This document shows positions 10,017-33,178 of a stretch of 64,000 nucleotides of DNA, piece after piece. A program made the translations under genes and the position numbers. Origin of the DNA: Bugula neritina (Eukaryota; Bryozoa; Gymnolaemata; Cheilostomatida; Bugulidae); NCBI GenBank assembly GCA_964035545.1, contig OZ037770.1, forward strand, positions 4,321,662 through 4,385,661, read 5' to 3'. Position 1 is the stretch's first letter. Each line of letters begins with the position of its first letter. The notes under the pieces were generated by a model that made no database searches, was not told the DNA's origin, and worked only from the letters and a program-made list of their open reading frames with translations.

Positions 10017-10143
10017 TTAAATGAATGATTTACAACTGTTACATTTTCTATTGATATGTTTCCATGATTAGTGGTGGAGAGGTGTTGATAAATTTTGGAA
10101 TTGATGTCATGGCAGTGTTCATGTATCCTGTGTGATAGGCGAC
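10017..10143 (-). mobile_element. PLE family 1 3' fragment (part 2)
   Basis: Continuation of the minus-strand PLE fragment past the TTAA insertion. It encodes part of the GIY-YIG domain and breaks off at GGCGAC. The next bases (10146 on) begin the terminal repeat of the + strand copy. Confidence 0.75.
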
Positions 10144-10213
10144 GCTCCTAATAAAGTAATAAATCAACAATGTTTCTCGTATACCTATTTATAGTCAAAT
10201 TGCTAGCTCGTAA

Positions 10214-10214
<1 letters not shown>

Positions 10215-10280
<66 letters not shown>
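10215..10280. repeat. (TA)n microsatellite inside the PLE 5' region
   Basis: About 33 TA units join the PLE 5' terminal repeat to the RT ORF, where intact copies have N-terminal coding sequence. Confidence 0.95.
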
Positions 10281-10284
<4 letters not shown>

Positions 10285-11654
10285 AGCTACAAATGCGACC
10301 AATAATTTCTAACATAGGCACTGCATCATACCAACTTGCGAAATACCTGGCCAAAATGCTAAAACCACTTAGTGAATCTGAAAGTAATATCGAATCAACC
10401 GATAGTTTTCTTACATATATACGGCAACTTTATATTTCAGCAAACCATCAACTGATATCATTTGATGTTGTTTCCCTCTTTACTTCTGTACCACTTGACT
10501 ACACGATTTCAGCAATCATAAATGATATTTATGAGAAACAACGAATCCAAACAACTATACCAAAGAAGAAAATGATAAACTTACTCACCCTTTGTACAAA
10601 ACAAGTTCACTTTACTTTCAACGACATCATTTATACACAGACGGATGGTGTTGCTATGGGATCTCCTCTAGGACCAATAATTGCAAATATATTCATGACA
10701 AAACTAGAACAGAAAGTAATACCAAAGTTGAATTCAATGTCACCTTGGGTGAGATACATAGATGACACATTTGCAACAAAAGACCCTGATTATATTAACA
10801 CAACACTCAACACACTTAATAATTTTCATCCTAACATAAAATTTACTCACGAACTAGAAACCAATAAATCACTTTCTTTTCTAGATGTTACAGTTTTGCG
10901 ACACAATAGCTCAGTGGAAACCACAGTATTCCGCAAACCAACACATAACGATACATATTTACATTGGAACTCTTTCTCACTAAAAACGTGGAAGCTAAGC
11001 ACACTCAAGTCACTAGTATTAAGGGCTAATAAAATCTGTTCTACTCCAGCACTTAAGACCCAAGAACTAAACTATATTCGAAATGTTTTTGAACATAAAA
11101 ATGGTTACCCTAAATATGTAATAGAGAAAACTATTAACAACATTGGTGACGGACTACTCAGTGAAAAAGACAACAGGAAACACATTTTACTTCAGCTGCC
11201 TTATAAAGGAGTAACAGGAGAAAAACTAATCCGCTCCCTCAATAAATTAATTACAGACTCTTTTTCAAATGAACTCAATGCCCGGATTTTATTTAAAGGA
11301 ACCCCCTTAAGTTCACATTTTAATCTCAAAGATAAAACCAATAAAGAACACATTCACAACCTAGTCTACAAAATAACCTGCCCTGAAGCTACCTGTCAAC
11401 AAACATATGTAGGCGAAACCGGACGTCGCCTATCACACAGGATACATGAACACTACCATGACATCAATTCCAAAATTTATCAACACATCTCTACTACTAA
11501 TCATGGAAACATATCAATAGACAATGTAACAGTTTTAAATCATTCATTTAAAGGAATCCACCATCGAAAAGTAGCCGAAGCTCTCTACATTAAACAAATA
11601 AAACCGCAACTCAATAAACAAAATTACTCCATACCACTAAAACTATATCAATAG
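10281..11654 (+). CDS. PLE reverse transcriptase with C-terminal GIY-YIG nuclease (5' truncated)
   Basis: Penelope-type RT-endonuclease: target-primed reverse transcription with a GIY-YIG nuclease. From the N-terminus: LQMRPIISNIG, the RT palm SFDVVSLFTSVPLD, GVAMGSPLGPIIANIFM, the catalytic YIDD (in VRYIDDTFA), and FLDVTV. The C-terminal GIY-YIG domain shows LVYKITC, TYVGETGRRLSHRIHEH and the distal Glu in AEALYIKQIKPQLN. The frame is open for about 457 codons, but the N-terminal part is missing: the frame emerges from a (TA)n tract, so the in-frame upstream Ile-Tyr run is not native. The family's RT normally begins several hundred residues upstream. It probably cannot move unaided, although the catalytic residues remain. 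Confidence 0.9.
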
Positions 11655-11900
11655 CCCCACACTACTCAACTCTCACATAGTTTCACTAATTCTTGCTGTT
11701 TTTATATTTGGATATCTATTTTTTTTTTGTCAACTCTAATTTATTTTTTATGCAAAAAAATCAGTATAATTTTTGACCTGCGTAATATATAAAATACGAT
11801 TATCTCCCTTAAGTTTCAATAATTTACAATAACTGCCACTCTCTATTCTTTGTGTCATGCGTAACGTCTAACATAACATATTAATTTTTGAATTTCATTC

Positions 11901-11949
11901 ATTGCTACTCTGAAGATGGGTACAGTGGTACCCAAAATATCAGTGTAAT
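11901..11949 (+). ncRNA. Hammerhead-ribozyme-like motif, core-mutated copy
   Basis: CTGAAGA (11910-11916), then T, GGGTAC/AGTG/GTACCC, AAAA, TATC, AGT. The second core box reads AAAA where GAAA is required, so this copy should be inactive. Confidence 0.45.
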
Positions 11950-12023
11950 TACTTTACCTAATAAAGTAATAAATAACAATGTTTCTCGTATACCTATTTA
12001 TAATCAAATTGCTAGCTCGTAAA

Positions 12024-12031
12024 GATATATT

Positions 12032-12124
<93 letters not shown>
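12024..12124. repeat. (TA)n microsatellite at PLE 3' end
   Basis: About 50 TA units with one TGTA interruption, directly following the PLE terminus GATATATTTAAA. Confidence 0.95.
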
Positions 12125-12127
<3 letters not shown>

Positions 12128-12975
12128 AAACTAAGTGTATAGAACAGCCTAACAAAAGCTCTTCAGAAAACTGAGCTAACTCCAGAAGTGTATTGTTATT
12201 ACAAACACAGCACTATAAATGTCTCAGGTAATATATGATTTGACAGTTTATGATATCATATGCAAGATTTTATAAATGAGAAGTTTTTTTTTCTATATCT
12301 ACTAGGAAAGATAGAATAATTGATAAATGCAGTGCAATGCATTGTTAAACAAAATTCTTACAGCAAGGCCACACAAAACAAAATGTTATATGTTTTCTAG
12401 TTAAAACTGTTGATCTGCAAGAAAAAAGAAATTTTCTGAGTACTAAAATTAGAAATATTCAAGAATATACCACAGCAATATCAACAATTGTATCAAAATA
12501 ACTAAAACAAAAAGCAAACACATTTTTTGCTGAATAATGTTTTTCATCTCTTTAGCAGTATTTGTTAATTATTAGGTTTTTAGATTGTTGGCATAACAAA
12601 TTTTGCTTGTATTTCAAACGCTTTGGCGGCTGTCTGTCGTATGAGAATCCCACTTATGAGTTTGTGGCTTGTCTGTCTCATTATTACTGCTCTCTTGCTG
12701 TTGGATCCCGTAGTTGCTGGCTGCAGACATTTGGATTTTATGCTTGTCATCTGGTTGCTGCTCTACTTTCAAACAAGCCCTACAATTTTATTATACACCA
12801 TGTTATGATTGACGGTTTTAGCTAACTACTCATTATAAAGAGTTGCTCATAAGTTAAAGACCAACCTGACTGCTGCGATTAATCGTTTATCTACTTTAAT
12901 GTAATTACATTGTGAAAATACAATTTTGAAAAATAGATATAATTTACAGAAGTTTGCAGTTGCAATATTATTTAT
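12125..12975. other. Non-coding, no feature recognised
   Basis: AT-rich DNA. A short open frame near 12562-12825 has no splice borders or protein-like composition, so I do not call it. Confidence 0.5.
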
Positions 12976-13125
12976 TCAGGGCAAGAAGTTGAGCATTTTA
13001 AATGGTACATCTTCAATGCATTTGGCTTTGATACCAAATGTTATAGCCTGAGTCTTGATGTGGGCCACATCTTTCAGACCTTCAGGACCCAATTCGGTAT
13101 GACCACTCGGGACGCCGGAGACAAG
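12976..13125 (-). CDS. Candidate terminal exon of an unidentified host gene
   Basis: On the minus strand a polypyrimidine-poor but valid acceptor (ATCTGCAG at about 13126) opens a 49-residue frame ending in TGA at 12976-12978. The stop is fused to a polyadenylation signal (TGAATAAA). The frame contains [16 protein letters not shown] and [14 protein letters not shown], which read like conserved protein, and the local GC content rises. Upstream exons would lie beyond the (TA)n and PLE insertions at 13.2-15.5 kb and were not found. I do not recognise the protein. Confidence 0.35.
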   Translation of the reverse strand, partial: LVSGVPSGHTELGPEGLKDVAHIKTQAITFGIKAKCIEDVPFKMLNFLP

Positions 13126-13176
13126 CTGCAGATTTTAGGAGGGACTGTAAGACGACTCTCTAGGACAACCTCAACC

Positions 13177-13549
<373 letters not shown>

Positions 13550-13621
13550 GTATGCTGATTGTCAATCTAGTTGGAGTTCCAGCAAAGTAAAGTGCTCGAT
13601 ATCACGGGTGACAGAGCTAAT

Positions 13622-13861
13622 ATAATGTAGTGTGTTCAGATTGTTAATGATACATATATATTTTATTTAAAAAATCTTACACGACTATATAGTTTCGTGC
13701 AGTAAACTGCACTCCTCAGGTGTTAGACTAAAAATAAATAAAATCTATGAAGCATACCAATTATTCAAATTTTTACATAAAGAAAACTATCATGCTAAAC
13801 ACAACGTAAAACGAAATGCAAACATAGTAGTGGATTTGGTGTTATCTATTAATTAATTAAA
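13622..13861. repeat. Left arm of a 241-bp inverted repeat (PLE family 2 terminus)
   Basis: Reverse complement of 14247-14487 with only about two mismatches, so the pair is young. It contains a complete hammerhead ribozyme on the minus strand. Together the arms enclose a GIY-YIG fragment. Confidence 0.9.
13679..13723 (-). ncRNA. Hammerhead ribozyme (type I), PLE family 2 left arm
   Basis: Minus strand: stem I ACAC/GTGT, core CTGAGGA, six-bp stem II GTGCAG/CTGCAC with TTTA loop, GAAA, palindromic stem III around CTATATAG, then the GUC cleavage triplet. Every conserved core position is present, so self-cleavage is expected. Confidence 0.85.
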
Positions 13862-13959
13862 TTGTTCTTTTTCTAAAGGATTAAACTATAAAACCTAGAT
13901 GTTTGATGGAAAGGCTAATTTATAATAGGTAGTACTATGGTTGAGAGTTGTTAGTATTG

Positions 13960-14246
13960 TTATGTGATGTTGCCCAGGTAGTGCTTACGTGCATGTCTGC
14001 ATGTGGATAGAATTTCATTTCTGTTGTTAAGGGAAGATTTGCTGGGCTGGTATATTATGAAATATTTTTCCCATAGGCAGAGGTTGCATCTTTTAGTGGC
14101 TTTGTTGTATGAATTGGTCTTTTTCATAATTTTCCATGATATGTCAAAATGGGTGTTCTTGTCTTTTAGTTTCCAGATATATTTGCTCAATTCAGTATGG
14201 TTCTTTTTTGTTTTGTTGTTAAAAGTTGATTTGTGGTTATAAAATC
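13960..14246 (-). pseudogene. PLE family 2 GIY-YIG domain, C-terminal fragment
   Basis: About 90 codons on the minus strand, similar to the C-terminal half of the family 3 protein at 53.2 kb. Both share the pattern HTELSKYIW, ISWKI, KRCNLCLWE, LNNRNE and STCRH. These Cys/His residues and the WE segment are typical of the nuclease tail of this PLE group. The RT and the GIY and YIG motifs themselves are missing, because the fragment starts abruptly at the right arm of the inverted repeat. It is a dead copy. Confidence 0.8.
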
Positions 14247-14798
<552 letters not shown>

Positions 14799-14834
14799 GG
14801 AGTGCCAAATGGTCAAAAATTGCTTATTATTGCA

Positions 14835-15145
14835 TCTCATATGCTTATAATAAAGTATCTAACCATTATTCCCTCTCATATGCTCACAAAATGCTCTCAC
14901 AGGTCTATGATTTGCTGTCATACCCTTATTATTTGTGCTCTTAGGTCTATTATTTGGTCTCACACTGTCATTATTCATTCCCATACCCTTATTTCTCCTC
15001 CTTTTATGCTCATTATTCAGTCCCATACCTCCATTATGCACTCTCATACCCCTATTATTTGCTCTGTTATAGACATTATTCACTCTCTTATGCTTATTAT
15101 TCTCTCTCATACTCCTATTACTGTCTTGATTTTGCGCTTGATTCT
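14835..15145. repeat. 21-bp minisatellite, about 13-14 degenerate units
   Basis: Units such as CTCTCATACCCTTATTATTTG follow each other with an almost exact 21-nt period. Because 21 is divisible by three, several frames on both strands stay open. The minus strand reads as an Asn-Asn heptad repeat. I treat it as a repeat, not a gene. Confidence 0.85.
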
Positions 15146-15339
15146 GACTCACTAGTATTTGTGTACACGTCACAATAGTTGAGTATATGCCAGTCTATTC
15201 GGGTCACACTACTAAGCTCCACCCCATTTATCAAATCTGATTGGATAACTGCAATGACACCAAGAGTAATAATAAATGCTGGGTGGGTGCCTAGGTTTAG
15301 TTATCCATTCTTCATTCATAAGTATCAGTATAGGAGTGA

Positions 15340-17215
<1,876 letters not shown>

Positions 17216-17216
17216 T

Positions 17217-17713
17217 AGATGGTTGACTTTGTGTATTTGTATCTTAATAATAATTCAATTTTTTTTCATACTTTTTAAATTTCACGGCAGATTTCTGAGC
17301 TGCTGCAAACCTTTAACAGTTACATAATCTGTAACCCATTTGCATATTTAATTAGAGACACTTCTAGATTCCTTAAATGTAGTTTCTTTGGGCTCACCAG
17401 TAAATTACTTTAGGTCACTTTCTTTCCGTTGAGAGCCTTGATGAGTTTCTTTTTCACTATTTTAGTCGATGCATTTGGTAACCACGGGGTACCTTAGGTT
17501 ATATTCACAGGGGTATCTACCTATTTTATCACTTACACTCTCTTACAAAAATTGCTTAATATTAGACTAAAATTACTGTAATTGCCTGAATAATTGCGTC
17601 TTATGCCTGGCGTTTACCAAATGGTCATCACTTAGGGCCTACGTGCATACGGAATTTGAAAGCACCTTGGAAGTTTATTTCAAAATAAAAAAGTCAAATT
17701 TATCCTCAGCCTT
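17217..17713. other. 3' flank of the minus-strand host gene
   Basis: No gene. It includes the likely polyadenylation signal (AATAAA on the minus strand, 17674-17679), about 35 nt after the gene's stop codon. Confidence 0.5.
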
Positions 17714-27192
<9,479 letters not shown>

Positions 27193-27655
27193 CTGTAAAT
27201 ACAAATCATGTGTGAAATTAAAAAGTTACATAAACAAAAATATAAAACATAATAGTTTAAACATATATGTACTATTTTATGCCATATTTTGATGCTGTCA
27301 CGATGATTCAGACATAGCATTCTAAAATTGAAATAAAAAGATGAAATATATCACTTGTGTACAACGTTATGTAAACTAATTTGGTGAGAAGCTATATTTT
27401 GCAAGGCAGCAATAATCATGGGTATATAAAATTTAAAATATATCTAAAACAGTCAAACGTTGTGTGTTAAAAACTATTATGTTCAAAAAGGTATTGCATG
27501 CATTCTTTTGATTGTTGAGCAAAGAAACTAACTTTGACAAATTGAAGTTTTGTTATACAAATGCTCACGTGTTTTCTTAAGATCACCAAAGCAAAAAAAT
27601 GAAGAGCACAGATTTTTCCTCGCAAACTACTAATTCATGCAAAATATTTTTTATT

Positions 27656-29190
27656 CTAAAGCAGTCGACTTTGTGCAGGGTACCTGCCTTTAGGCATTGT
27701 TTGTCTGTAGAGCTCTAAAAGAGCTTCACTGCTTTCAATTGGCATCTGTCTCCCTTTCCATGGCAAATCAATGATGACTTTCAACTCTGAAGGTGTTTTC
27801 TGCTTTTTTTGTTGGATCAACAAATTAACGAAATCAAAATAATCAACATAGACAGCGATTTTGAGGTTACTCAGCAAATGTTCAAGCAGCTTTTTAATAT
27901 CTTCTTTTTCTTCCTCATTATCCAAAATGCTGACCAGGCTATCTTGCAACAGCTTCACTTTTTCAAAAAGTTTATTGGTGAAAAATAATTTCTGCAATTT
28001 CTTTATGTCATCACCAAAAACCAAACCATTCACAAAGTTTTTTAGCTGCTTAAAATCTTTGAAACGTAAAATGGCAACAATACATTGATCCTGTGCATGC
28101 AGGAGAAACCATCCCATCTCAGCAAAAGCTCTATCGTACTCTACTAGTCTAAACTGCGGAATAACAACATCCCACAATGCCTCTGCTATTTTACGGTAGT
28201 GCTCATTCCACTGAATTCCGTAATTGCCTTCTCCAACGACATTCTACAGAAATAGTACATATATACATAGCTGTTTGAAAAAAGTGAGAACAAAATAGAA
28301 AAATCCATAAACACATATTGTCCGCAAATCAAATGTGTTGTTGGTGTTAAAAAGTTATAAAAGCAATAAAATACAATCTGCAGACAATTTCATAAATTTT
28401 TACTATTGGCCTTTGTTAACATACCATTTTGAAAGGCAATTATTCCCAATTAAATTAAAGCATGGAAAAATGTGCAATGAACAAATTCAAACTAACTAAT
28501 GCAGTTACCTTCCCGTTGGCATAAAGACAAATTACAGAACTAATCTCCTCCAGAATGACATTTCTTCTTTCCCTGCCATAGCGGTTCAAATGAACTTCAA
28601 GAACAACTTGCTTAACTGCAAATTGAAGTTTTCGTATAGCCTAAAAAGATATGTGACCAATAATACGATCTTAAAAATGCTTCTATATAGTATAAGAAAT
28701 ACAGGGTAAATTCTTTAGAAAGGTTTGCTTAATATGAGAAATATAGGTATTTGTACATTTCTTTAATTATTCAACAACTAAGGATAAAAAAACATCACGA
28801 TACTAAAGCTGTTTTTATTTAATATTAAATGTCTCAATCAGTAGTTAGTAACATTGCAAGAAAATGCACTTTGATATGCCAGAAATCAATTCTATATTGT
28901 GTTACAGAACTGGAAATGGCAACATACCAGTAACTGTTGATCTTCTAGCTGGGTAACATCTTCTTCTGAAATTGTTGCAACAGTCTGTAGTATAAAAAAA
29001 GTTTTATAGTATATTGGCTTAAGAGTTTAAGCTTCACTTTATTTATTACTACAACAGTAACATATTATTGTATGGAATAATTCACCTCGTTGTCATCTTT
29101 TCTTTCCTTGTCCTTGTTTTGAGGATCATGTTCTGGCTGTTGTGAAAAAGAACCAATTGTTCTTTGGCCATCTTCCAAAAATTCAATGTT
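27656..29190 (-). CDS. Host gene, four exons, unknown helical protein
   Basis: Minus-strand exons 29086-29190, 28928-28984, 28509-28640 and 27656(stop)-28243. All are in phase 0 with good acceptors (TTTTAAG, ACTACAG, TTTTTAG, TTCTGTAG) and donors (GTGAAT, GTATGT, GTAACT). The protein has a Lys/Asp/Glu/Gln-rich linker (HDPQNKDKERKDDNE) and then a mainly helical region with FAVKQVVLEVHLNRYGRERR, YGIQWNEHYRKIAEALWD and WFLLHAQDQCIVAILRFKDF. The last exon ends in TAG at 27656, one base before an AATAAA. It could instead splice into the 27094 exon, but the obvious donor (GGCAG|GTACCC) is in the wrong phase. Upstream exons are probably displaced beyond the gypsy cluster. I do not recognise the family. 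Confidence 0.65.
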
Positions 29191-29244
29191 CTTAAAAGTA
29201 AAAATCCAGACAAGGATTTAAAGCAATAGATAGCATCATGAACC

Positions 29245-29246
<2 letters not shown>

Positions 29247-29307
<61 letters not shown>

Positions 29308-29376
29308 GTATATATATGTGTATATATAAATATATATGTGTATATATATATGTATATATATATGTATATATATATT
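29247..29376. repeat. (TA)n microsatellite replacing the 5' end of an LTR
   Basis: TA-rich tract with TGTATATATATGTG interruptions. It runs directly into a truncated gypsy 5' LTR. Confidence 0.9.
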
Positions 29377-29558
29377 TGAGAATAGAGTGTTGAATTGTAT
29401 GAACGTATTAATTAACTGAATGTATTTGTATATTTTTTGTAGTGTATTCTTGTGTGTAAAATATACTCATATTAACTTGACTTGTACTGGTGAAGTTTTC
29501 TAGCAAATAAATAGACTCTCTTGATTGCACATCAACCCCAAAACTGAAAATTATAACA
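29376..29558 (+). mobile_element. Gypsy A 5' LTR, 5'-truncated
   Basis: Matches the 3' part of the LTR at 37625-37808 (start TTGAGAATAGAGTG, end AAATTATAACA). About 157 nt of the LTR start are lost at the (TA)n junction. It is followed by a primer-binding-site-like GGTGGCAGCAGTGGGA. Confidence 0.8.
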
Positions 29559-29591
29559 GTGGTGGCAGCAGTGGGATAGTGCACATCCAAG

Positions 29592-30240
29592 ATGGAGACT
29601 GAAGATGCTAGAATGCAACCACAGCCAGTAGAAGGTAAGCGTAGAGATGATGTTATTCCTGTGAATTATGTGGTAGAAGAGCGAAAAGTTCCTCAAAAGC
29701 TGAATGAGGACCGCTACCGGTTAAAGGCGCCCACATTCACGGGCAAAGAAGAAGTGGAGCAATTCATTCAAGAGTTTAGCAACGTAATGAACGTTGCCCA
29801 GTGGCTACCTAGGGTTGCCCTGCTGAAGCTCAGAGTGTCATTGATAGACAAGGCCAAGCCCTATGGGTTAGGCTCAGACATCGATAGTATCTTTGCTTCT
29901 CTGTGAGTTCGCTTCGGCATCTCTGCTATAGATACCCGGGCCTGTCCACAAAGGCTGCGACGTGATCCCCACATTCCACTACAAGAACATGCCACCATTA
30001 GCGATTTACGTCATGCTAACTGTGAGAGGTACACTTTTGACGCCTTTGTACAGTCTCTCAGCGACCTGGGAGTCCACCACCAATTTCTGGCTAAGGGAGT
30101 TACCACAGTCGAAGGTGCTCTGGCAGAAGGGGAAGTTTATCTCTTGGCAAACCAGATGCATAAAAATCGCGGGAACTTACGCCAGGTGGAGATAGAGCCC
30201 ACGGATACGGCGGCCAATTAGGAAGCAGAGCCCTCCGCGA
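29592..30240 (+). pseudogene. Gypsy A gag, decayed
   Basis: Starts with a clear ATG (METEDARMQPQP). The capsid-like N-terminal part LKAPTFTGKEEVEQFIQEF is open to 29906, then breaks into several frames. The orthologous segment is better preserved in gypsy B (35555-36106). No zinc knuckle is visible. Confidence 0.7.
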
Positions 30241-30799
30241 ACGCCGCCGTGGGACAGTAAACTGCCGCATTGAAAGCCGCTCAACTCACCGACATTTTGG
30301 CTAAACTGGTAGCAACGCTGACACATCAAGCCTCAGTAGGTACCGCCTATGAGCCTCCGCGGCCACTGGCGCCGCCACCGGGAAAGCAATCAGTTTTTGC
30401 TGAGAATGTGGAAACCAAGGCCATTTCCGCAGATATTGCCTTCTCCTTGCTCCGGGGTTAAACTACCGCGGCTCGCAGATGTTCCCGCCTCCTGTGGGCC
30501 GGCGATGAACCCCCCAGGGAAAAGGAAACGTAGGTCACCCAGACGGGTACGCTTACTGACAACCAGGAAAGGCGGCAGCCACGGCAAACAGGTAAGGGGC
30601 TCCGCCCCGCTGTTACCTTCTCCATGCCACTCCGCAACCGATTTGACGGGCTTCCAGCCCAAGAATCCGGAAGGGAACCATCACATGCAACTGGAAATGT
30701 AGCCTCCCCACCTCCGAGGACACACTACCACCGTCCCAAACCACCTCCCTCACGACCTAAAGCGAGAGAGGTGCTCCCTGTGAGAGTAAGGCACGAAGA

Positions 30800-33178
30800 G
30801 AGAGTACAGGTACAGCCCCATGGGAACAGCTATTTCTTGCCCGGCAAAATAAAGGGCAGAGCTGTTACTTTCTTACTTGATTCGAGCTGTACTACAAACC
30901 TCATAAGTCGCCAACTCTTCGATACTCTCAGCGCTAGGGTCAGGGGCGAGATTGAACCGTACGAGGGGGAGTATGGCACCCTGGCTGACGGGTCGAGCAT
31001 TCCTTTTTATGATATAATTGAGCTGACGCCATCCTCGGGATGCCATTCCTAAAACGGCACGGATGTCACATCGACTTTAGCAAGTCTGCAATGAAGATGT
31101 CCGGTTGAGAGCTCGCCTGTGTTGACAAATTCGGCCGCCCCTTAGTAGGAGGCGTGCAGGTGGTACGAAACAGTACCGTACCAGGCCGCTCCCGGGCTAC
31201 TATTCACTGCAGAGTTAATGATAACCGAATCTCTGGACTCTGGGTAGTCGACTCCAACTTGCAAGCAGTGTAAACTAACTGACTGAGCGAGGAGAGATCT
31301 TAGTGCAGTGTGAAACCTCTCTACTGAGTCCATCAAGCTACTAGCTGGGTCTATGCTGGGCCGGTTCCACTCTGTTCAAGAGGAGGACGTGGGCCTGTCG
31401 CTGGGAGATGCAACGGAAGAACCTCCCTCGACCCCCTAAAAAGGGGCGAGGGACTTTCCCAACACACATCCGGGAGTTATGTGAATGGTTATGGCTATTG
31501 CGAAGTTGCTACGCGACTACGGTGATGTGTTCAGCAGCGAAGATTATGACATGGGACTGACTGGAGCTGTCAGACACGAGATACCGCTGACTGCAGGGAC
31601 AGTCCCTATTCGGCAACCCACACGCAGGCTGGGGCCGGAGAAAGAGAAGGAGGTTAGCCGACAAGTATGGGATCTTCTGGACCGCAGCCTCATCGAGCCA
31701 GCCCACAGTGCGTGGAGCTCGCCGGTCGAGTTGGTCCGCAAAAAGAACGGCTGTTGTCAGTTCTGTGTGGACTACCGCAAGCTCAATAGCGTGACCATAC
31801 AGGACGCTTATCCTCTACCTCGTATTGATTAATCACTGTACGCCCTAGCCGGCAGCAAATATTTCAGTATGTTAGATTTGTTGAGCAGTTACTGCCAGGT
31901 TCCTCTGAGTTCCGGTTGCGTACGGATCATGCCTCCCTGATTTGGTTGTGCAAGAGAGCAGAATCGTCCAGTCAGGTCACCCAGTGGCTCGAATTCCTAG
32001 CTGAGTTCTCCTGGATCAAACATCGATTGAGCAGGAGACACAGCAATGCGGATTGTCTCAACATCGAGAAGAGAGACGAAGTTCCCCCGCGATGTGAATT
32101 GGAGACACTGGCTCACCACGGAGCATAGTTTGACTGGACAAGGGTCAACTCAAACAGAAGGTTGACAAGTATCAGGTGGTTGTACAAAACCTCTGCGCCA
32201 ACCCTTCTTTGGCCGATAATGTCCGAGAGCTGAAGAAGTTTCAGAAAGAGCTGTCTGGGGTAGTGGAGGACATATATTGGGCCGAAAAGAAAGGGCGGCA
32301 ACCCGGCAAGGAACAGCTACAGCAGGGATGCGCCGAGTTTCGGCTATTCTGCCAGCATTGGGACTCGCTGAGGATCGGGCAAGATGGTCTGCTGACCATT
32401 TATCTAGCTGCCAACAGCAGACACCCGGAGAGGAAGAGGGTAATCTGCCCCAGTGCCATACGCCGTGAGCTAATTTGGGACACTCACAAACAGGCCCACA
32501 CAAGGGTAAAGAAAGTGATCTCCAAATTACGACTCCGGTGGTATTGGCCCAACATGGGGCGTGATGTCCGACTCAGAGTAAAGCAGTATGAAATCTGCCA
32601 GGCGAGCAAGCATGGTCGTCTCCCTGGTGAAGCGGGACGGCAGAGGTTATATTCTGGAAGGCTGTGGGAAATAGTAGCTGTCGACCTGGTCGGACCCATG
32701 CCCTTAACCCCCAGAGGCAATAGTTGGATCTTAGTATTGACCGACCACTTTACGAGGTGGGCGGACGCTCTGGCTATCCCAGATGCAACAGCCCCGACAG
32801 TGGCCAGGGTGCTAGACCAACATGTATTCTGTTACTTCAGTCTCCCCGAAAAGATACATTCTGATCAAGGTGCTCAGTTCCAGTTTCAACTGATGAGTGA
32901 CCTCTGCCGCCTCTGGGGAGTAAATCAGAGCAGGACCACCTCCTACCATCCCCAAGGTAATGGGGTGGTGGAGCGCAATAACCGGATGCTAGGTGATGAC
33001 GCTCCGGAGTCTACTTCTCGAACGCAGTCAGGAGGAATGGGATACGGTGTTGCCACAAGTCATGCGCGCATACCGTAGCACCGCACACACCAGTACTGGT
33101 AAGACCCCAAACCTCCTGATGCTCGGGAGAGAGACTCGAGTCTTTGATCAGTCCCAGTCAAACTGTGCTTTGTGGTGA
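30800..33178 (+). pseudogene. Gypsy A pol, with internal RT deletion
   Basis: The protease region has LLDSSCTTNLIS, where DSG/DTG is expected. The RT N-terminus (31485-31832) has VRKKNGCCQFCVDYRKLN and PLPRID. The RT palm then stops at about 31905 and the sequence jumps to the RNase H end (RTDHASLIWLCKRAE, 31916 on), so the catalytic RT core is deleted. The integrase (32176-33078) keeps a zinc-binding remnant, VAVDLVGPMP, SDQGAQF and VVERNNR, the three acidic DDE positions. Several frameshifts make it non-functional. It is joined at about 33155 to the opposite-strand gypsy B. Confidence 0.82.

Larger units (their letters stand above)
10146..12023 (+). mobile_element. Penelope-like element family 1, 5'-deleted + copy
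   Basis: It starts with a terminal repeat of about 70 bp (AATAAAGTAATAAAT..., ending GCTAGCTCGTAAAGAT), which recurs at 11961-12023. Between the 5' repeat and the RT ORF, a (TA)n tract (10215-10280) takes the place of the N-terminal region that is present in the 22.3-25.1 kb copy. A hammerhead-like motif precedes the 3' repeat. The element lies head to head with an inverted 3' fragment of the same family, an arrangement typical of PLEs. Confidence 0.85.

Noticed and set aside
12562-12825. 87-codon + strand frame
   Set aside because: No splice sites, no coding bias and no recognisable motif.
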